From Drosophila pseudoobscura (taxonomy: Eukaryota; Arthropoda; Insecta; Diptera; Drosophilidae), in contig NC_046679.1 in NCBI RefSeq assembly GCF_009870125.1, forward strand, positions 8,308,001 through 8,372,000: a stretch of 64,000 nt of DNA, read 5' to 3'. The notes below the pieces were generated by a model that had not been told where the DNA came from, ran no database searches, and worked only from the letters and a program-made list of their open reading frames with translations. The position numbers and the translations under genes were made by a program. Positions 60,680 to 64,000 of the stretch are shown here, one piece after another (position 1 is the stretch's first letter; every line of letters begins with the position of its first letter).

Positions 60680-61075
60680 TTAAAGAACAAACCGAACAAT
60701 TCTTGTTAATTTTGTTTCTTTTGGAAATCCATCCGGCCATGCTTTTTGGGCTGCACCTGTAACTCTTAATGTATCCTGTTTTTGTGTGATGTACTCGTAC
60801 ACGGTTTCTTTGCCATTAGCCATGATGCTTTGTGTCTCCTGTATGTGGAGCTTGTGCACCATTTTGTGGCATATTCCACAATGAAATTGCATTTTTGCGT
60901 CATTGTTTGATGGCTTCCGCGGTTCCAGCTGCATATCCTTGCCACTTAAGCTTCCTTCTTTGCGCTGAAGCGCTGTGGGGCTTCCTGTTGCCATTCCCTG
61001 CCATTGTGGCGCCTGTCCCCTGCACTGGTATGTTGTCACAAGGTACAGACCCCACACACATCCTGGGGAGCGCAT
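60680..61075 (-). CDS. Possible orphan ORF (up to 131 codons)
   Basis: A minus-strand frame ends at 60680. Its last 85 codons (from GKDMQLEPRKPSNND) show mixed, rather gene-like codon choice and a CxxC-like motif (HCGICHKMVHKLHIQE), then a Thr/Gln-rich end. There is no upstream in-frame ATG in the first part; an internal ATG gives about 104 residues. No domain was recognised, so it may be a chance frame or a remnant exon. Confidence 0.22.
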   Translation of the reverse strand: MRSPGCVWGLYLVTTYQCRGQAPQWQGMATGSPTALQRKEGSLSGKDMQLEPRKPSNNDAKMQFHCGICHKMVHKLHIQETQSIMANGKETVYEYITQKQDTLRVTGAAQKAWPDGFPKETKLTRIVRFVL

Positions 61076-61581
61076 ACACCATCTTCATGCCGCTGCCGCT
61101 GCCGCTGCCGCTGCTGAAATATATTTAGTATTTGTTGTTGCTGTTGTTGTTGCAGTTTTATTGCTGCTGTTGTGCTGCCACACTAACTGTAACGCATTGT
61201 TGTCAGCGGCAGCGCGTGCCTCATCTTTCGTACTTTTCTCGTGGAAATGGAAACATGAAAATTGCATAATCCACGCATTGCGATTTATGACTTTTGCGGC
61301 AGGATGACTGATGGCAGGACAAACAAATGTCAGGGAAATGCTGAAAGTGTAGATGTAAATACAACAGCTCCCAGACAACAAACGCCTGTCACTTCTTTTT
61401 CGAGAAATGCTCGTATTTTCTTAAAAAAGATGCAAGTATTTTTCATTCTTATATGCCCCGCCCTGAGGGACCTGTGAAGCGTGATTTTGCCCTTTACATT
61501 TTTGAGACTAATCAGGAATAGAAACAGTGTTCTTTTTGACCGGAGTTAACCAAAAAGTATATAAAGAGTGTACTTAGACCC

Positions 61582-61875
61582 ATGACCGCAGTCCTTGGGG
61601 CTCCTGTTCGATTGTTGGCAGCCGCAGGAATTACCCACCGGATACTGAGGTTAATCAGCAATTTACTGCACAAATTGATAGGCTCCTTGGCGCCGCTGGC
61701 CGCAAAGTGTGAGGAGCCCTGTGTGTCCCTGTCTGCAGCAGCAATCAACGCCTGTCGGGAGAACACCACCACCACAGAAGCAATTGCTCAATTAGCCGCC
61801 AATGCAGTTGCGCCTCAAACAATAGCTGCCACAAGCGGCTTTCGCTTAAGAGCCAATCGAATCCTGCATAATTAA
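61582..61875 (+). CDS. Possible orphan ORF (97 aa), weak
   Basis: ATG at 61582 to TAA at 61875. The product is Ala/Leu-rich with a few cysteines (LAAKCEEPCVSL) and no signal peptide or known motif. Codon use is neutral. It could easily be a chance frame in otherwise non-coding DNA. Confidence 0.15.
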   Translation: MTAVLGAPVRLLAAAGITHRILRLISNLLHKLIGSLAPLAAKCEEPCVSLSAAAINACRENTTTTEAIAQLAANAVAPQTIAATSGFRLRANRILHN

Positions 61876-64000
61876 TTTGTGAAATTTCGAGACAGCTGCA
61901 CTTGACTTAAGCCCCAACGTAAGCGCCAAACTACAAGTACACCTCGAGTGCCCAGAGCGAGCTCTCAACGGACCGCAGATACACTCTGTCAGCCCTCTCT
62001 CTCTCTCTCTCCATCGTTCTCTTTTTCTCTGCCGATCTCCTGTTGCTTGAGCCACTTTTGTGGGGGGTGGTGGTGAATGGGAGGCCCCTTATGAATGGGA
62101 GCGCATAAATTTGTGACACTTTTTGTGGCATTTTACGAGGCAGGTCCATTAAAATGGGGCCACATGTGCCGCCGCCAAACACGCGCATGGGCCGCTTGCA
62201 GCAGGCCCGCGCCAGGGACTCTACTCTACTCGAGAGCTGTCCGTTGTGGGGAAATAAAATGAAATACATAAATTTTGCAACGATTTCAGAGACCGCATTT
62301 TATAATTGAATCACGTACGGACATTTTCAGAGGCGCCAGGAAATAAGTTTTGCCGCTGATATAAATTAGAATCTTAAGGGATTGCCTGACATGGCCGCTG
62401 TCGCTGCCACTGCCGCTGCCTGCCTGCCGACTTAATCAATACTATAGGGCGCTTCCAGGGCCAGAGGATCCCCTATATGCAGTATATATTGTATATTGTG
62501 TGTATATTTGTTTTTGGGCCTGACTTTAAGAGCTCAGTGTGTGCGAATACTTGCAATTTATGTGACTTGTTTGGCGGCGCAGCAAAGTTGCAGCGAGTTT
62601 TTCTTTCGTTCTTCGCTTTGCTTCGCTTTTCTTTTCATTTTTCTTTTCAAAAGTTGCATGTGCGCATTTCCGATTCCGTTTATTAGAGTGTGTATGTGTG
62701 TGTGCAGCAAGCCAACCTTTTGATTTACTTAGGCCGCGGCACGTTTTCCACCAAAAGAGTCGTCGAACAATTGCCAATTCGCAAACAAAATACAAATCGA
62801 GTGAGTGCGAGCAGAGGGTACCAGAGAGTACGATACGAATTGAGTTCCTGCAAACTTTTGTGTTTTATGGCCATATACACACTGTAGTGTGTAGAAGGAG
62901 GGAGAGAGAGACAGGGTAGAAGAGTAAAAGAGAGAGCGACATACAAACATTTTGTATCAGTGTGTGCACACTCCATTGAGCCCCAATGATGCGTACAAAA
63001 TGCAACAGCAACAATTTTTCGGCATTTTTTTTTAAATGGTAATTTTTTTCGCTGTCTCTCCCTGTTTTGCCCCGATCCGCTTTCCTCTTGTTGCTGCCTG
63101 CCACATTCCGCATTACATGGCAAGCGCTTTACCCATTATTTCTGGATGTTGTTGTTGTTCTTGTTGTTCGCATAAAAATGCATTGCATTGATTTTATCAA
63201 GTGCAAAAATCAAAAATGTTGACACGACCGCCGCATGGGGCAATAAAATTGTGGCAAGAGTGCAGAAAAGAGGTGAGTGGTCAGAGTTCCGCTTATCTGT
63301 GGGAAATTTACTTGATACTCATTGCTTTTCGAATTCAAATGGTGTCCAATATCCTTTTAGAATATTCCGAGACAGTTTCGGGCAATTTCTGATTAGTATA
63401 TAGTGTCTCCTCTCCTCCCCTTTGAAGCCTTGGACGAGGACCTGCCCTAGAGCCATTCATCTATTTGGCTAAGACAAATATGTTGCAATGTTTACCGTCC
63501 GTCTGTCTGTCGGGCTGTTATAGCCGCAACAGCAGCAACATGGCAAAACAGCTAAGCATGTGGCGCAGCCAAGTGTCTAAACATGACTAAGACCAGACCA
63601 GACCAGAGCAGAGCAGGCTCAGGCCAGGTCCAAAACACAGACTGAGGTTGGGGTTGGGGTTGCTTTGCGGCATTTTGTCGAGATTTGTTGAAAATTTATG
63701 CGCTACCTTGGAGAATTTATGAGTTGCAGTCGAGTGAATTATTTTATCATACGCATGCAGCAGCAGCAACAACCGACACGGGATTCGGTGTTGGTCCTTG
63801 CCACAACAAGCTTCAGCAGCAGCAGCAGCAGCAGCTAAGACTGTGCCTCAATCCCCTCTTCCACTGAGTTTCTAGTGTTTGCTGGCATACACACAGTTTA
63901 AGCTACTAATTTCACATGCAAAAGTCTTCACTAAGCCGGCATTTTAATCTTGGCCAAGTGGTGTGTACGGCTCGGCCCGGCCCGGCCCAACCCGACAAGA

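Larger units (their letters stand above)
43060..63999. other. Gene-poor region to the right of the Mst98C-like pair
   Basis: About 21 kb without a convincing gene on either strand. Weak frames at 54133-54594, 60680-61075 and 61582-61875 are listed apart. It holds GA and GT microsatellites, a CATC repeat, a TCTGAC repeat, a CTGGC repeat and ATACCCT hairpins. The scarcity of genes and high content of ordinary single-copy DNA would fit a large intron or regulatory domain of a neighbouring developmental gene, but no exon was identified. Confidence 0.45.

Noticed and set aside
1..64000. tRNA, rRNA, CRISPR arrays and bacterial-type features
   Set aside because: None was seen by eye; the DNA is clearly insect nuclear sequence. 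Small RNA genes such as microRNAs cannot be excluded without folding and expression data.

Overview
The window is a piece of a Drosophila chromosome. Four things point that way: the larp (La-related protein 1) gene with fly-type CAG/poly-Q and Thr/Asn-rich tracts, small introns of 59-85 bases plus one of about 380, a tandem pair of Mst98C-type Cys-Gly-Pro sperm-tail genes, and intergenic DNA full of CA/GT, GA and CAG microsatellites. In D. melanogaster, larp and Mst98Ca/Mst98Cb lie close together at cytological 98C (Muller element E), so the synteny fits. The species cannot be fixed; the short ATACCCT...AGGGTAT repeats and GC-rich minisatellites would suit an obscura-group fly, but this is only an impression.

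Layout. 1-2528: non-coding DNA upstream of larp with a GA/palindrome/CT block, a degraded interspersed repeat and a possible 5' UTR exon. 2529-7722 (+): five coding exons of larp, including the La motif and the cap-binding DM15 region; the start codon could not be located. 7723 to about 10350: a long A/T-rich probable larp 3' UTR. 10.4-24.4 kb: gene-poor. 24454-24642 (-): a small secreted peptide gene. 27317-27592 (+): a 91-residue basic orphan. 28265-28857 (+): an intact but shortened paralog of holocytochrome c synthase that has lost its heme-ligand histidine. 29749-30702 (+): a protein with the C-terminal half of an aldehyde dehydrogenase fold but no catalytic cysteine motif. 30.7-39.3 kb: gene-poor. 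39504-40298 and 41878-42909 (-): two Mst98C-like genes sharing an almost identical first 630 bases. 43-64 kb: no convincing gene, only microsatellites and a few weak ORFs; it could be intergenic DNA or an intron of a neighbouring gene.

How it fits together. The ends of the gene-bearing part are a translation regulator that binds capped 5'-TOP mRNAs (larp) and sperm-tail structural genes. Between them is a run of small, fast-evolving genes, two of which look like enzymes that lost their catalytic residues. Male-germline expression of that middle cluster is an inference from its neighbours and style, not something the sequence proves. Gene calls rest on reading frame, splice sites, codon usage and recalled family motifs; no database search was run.
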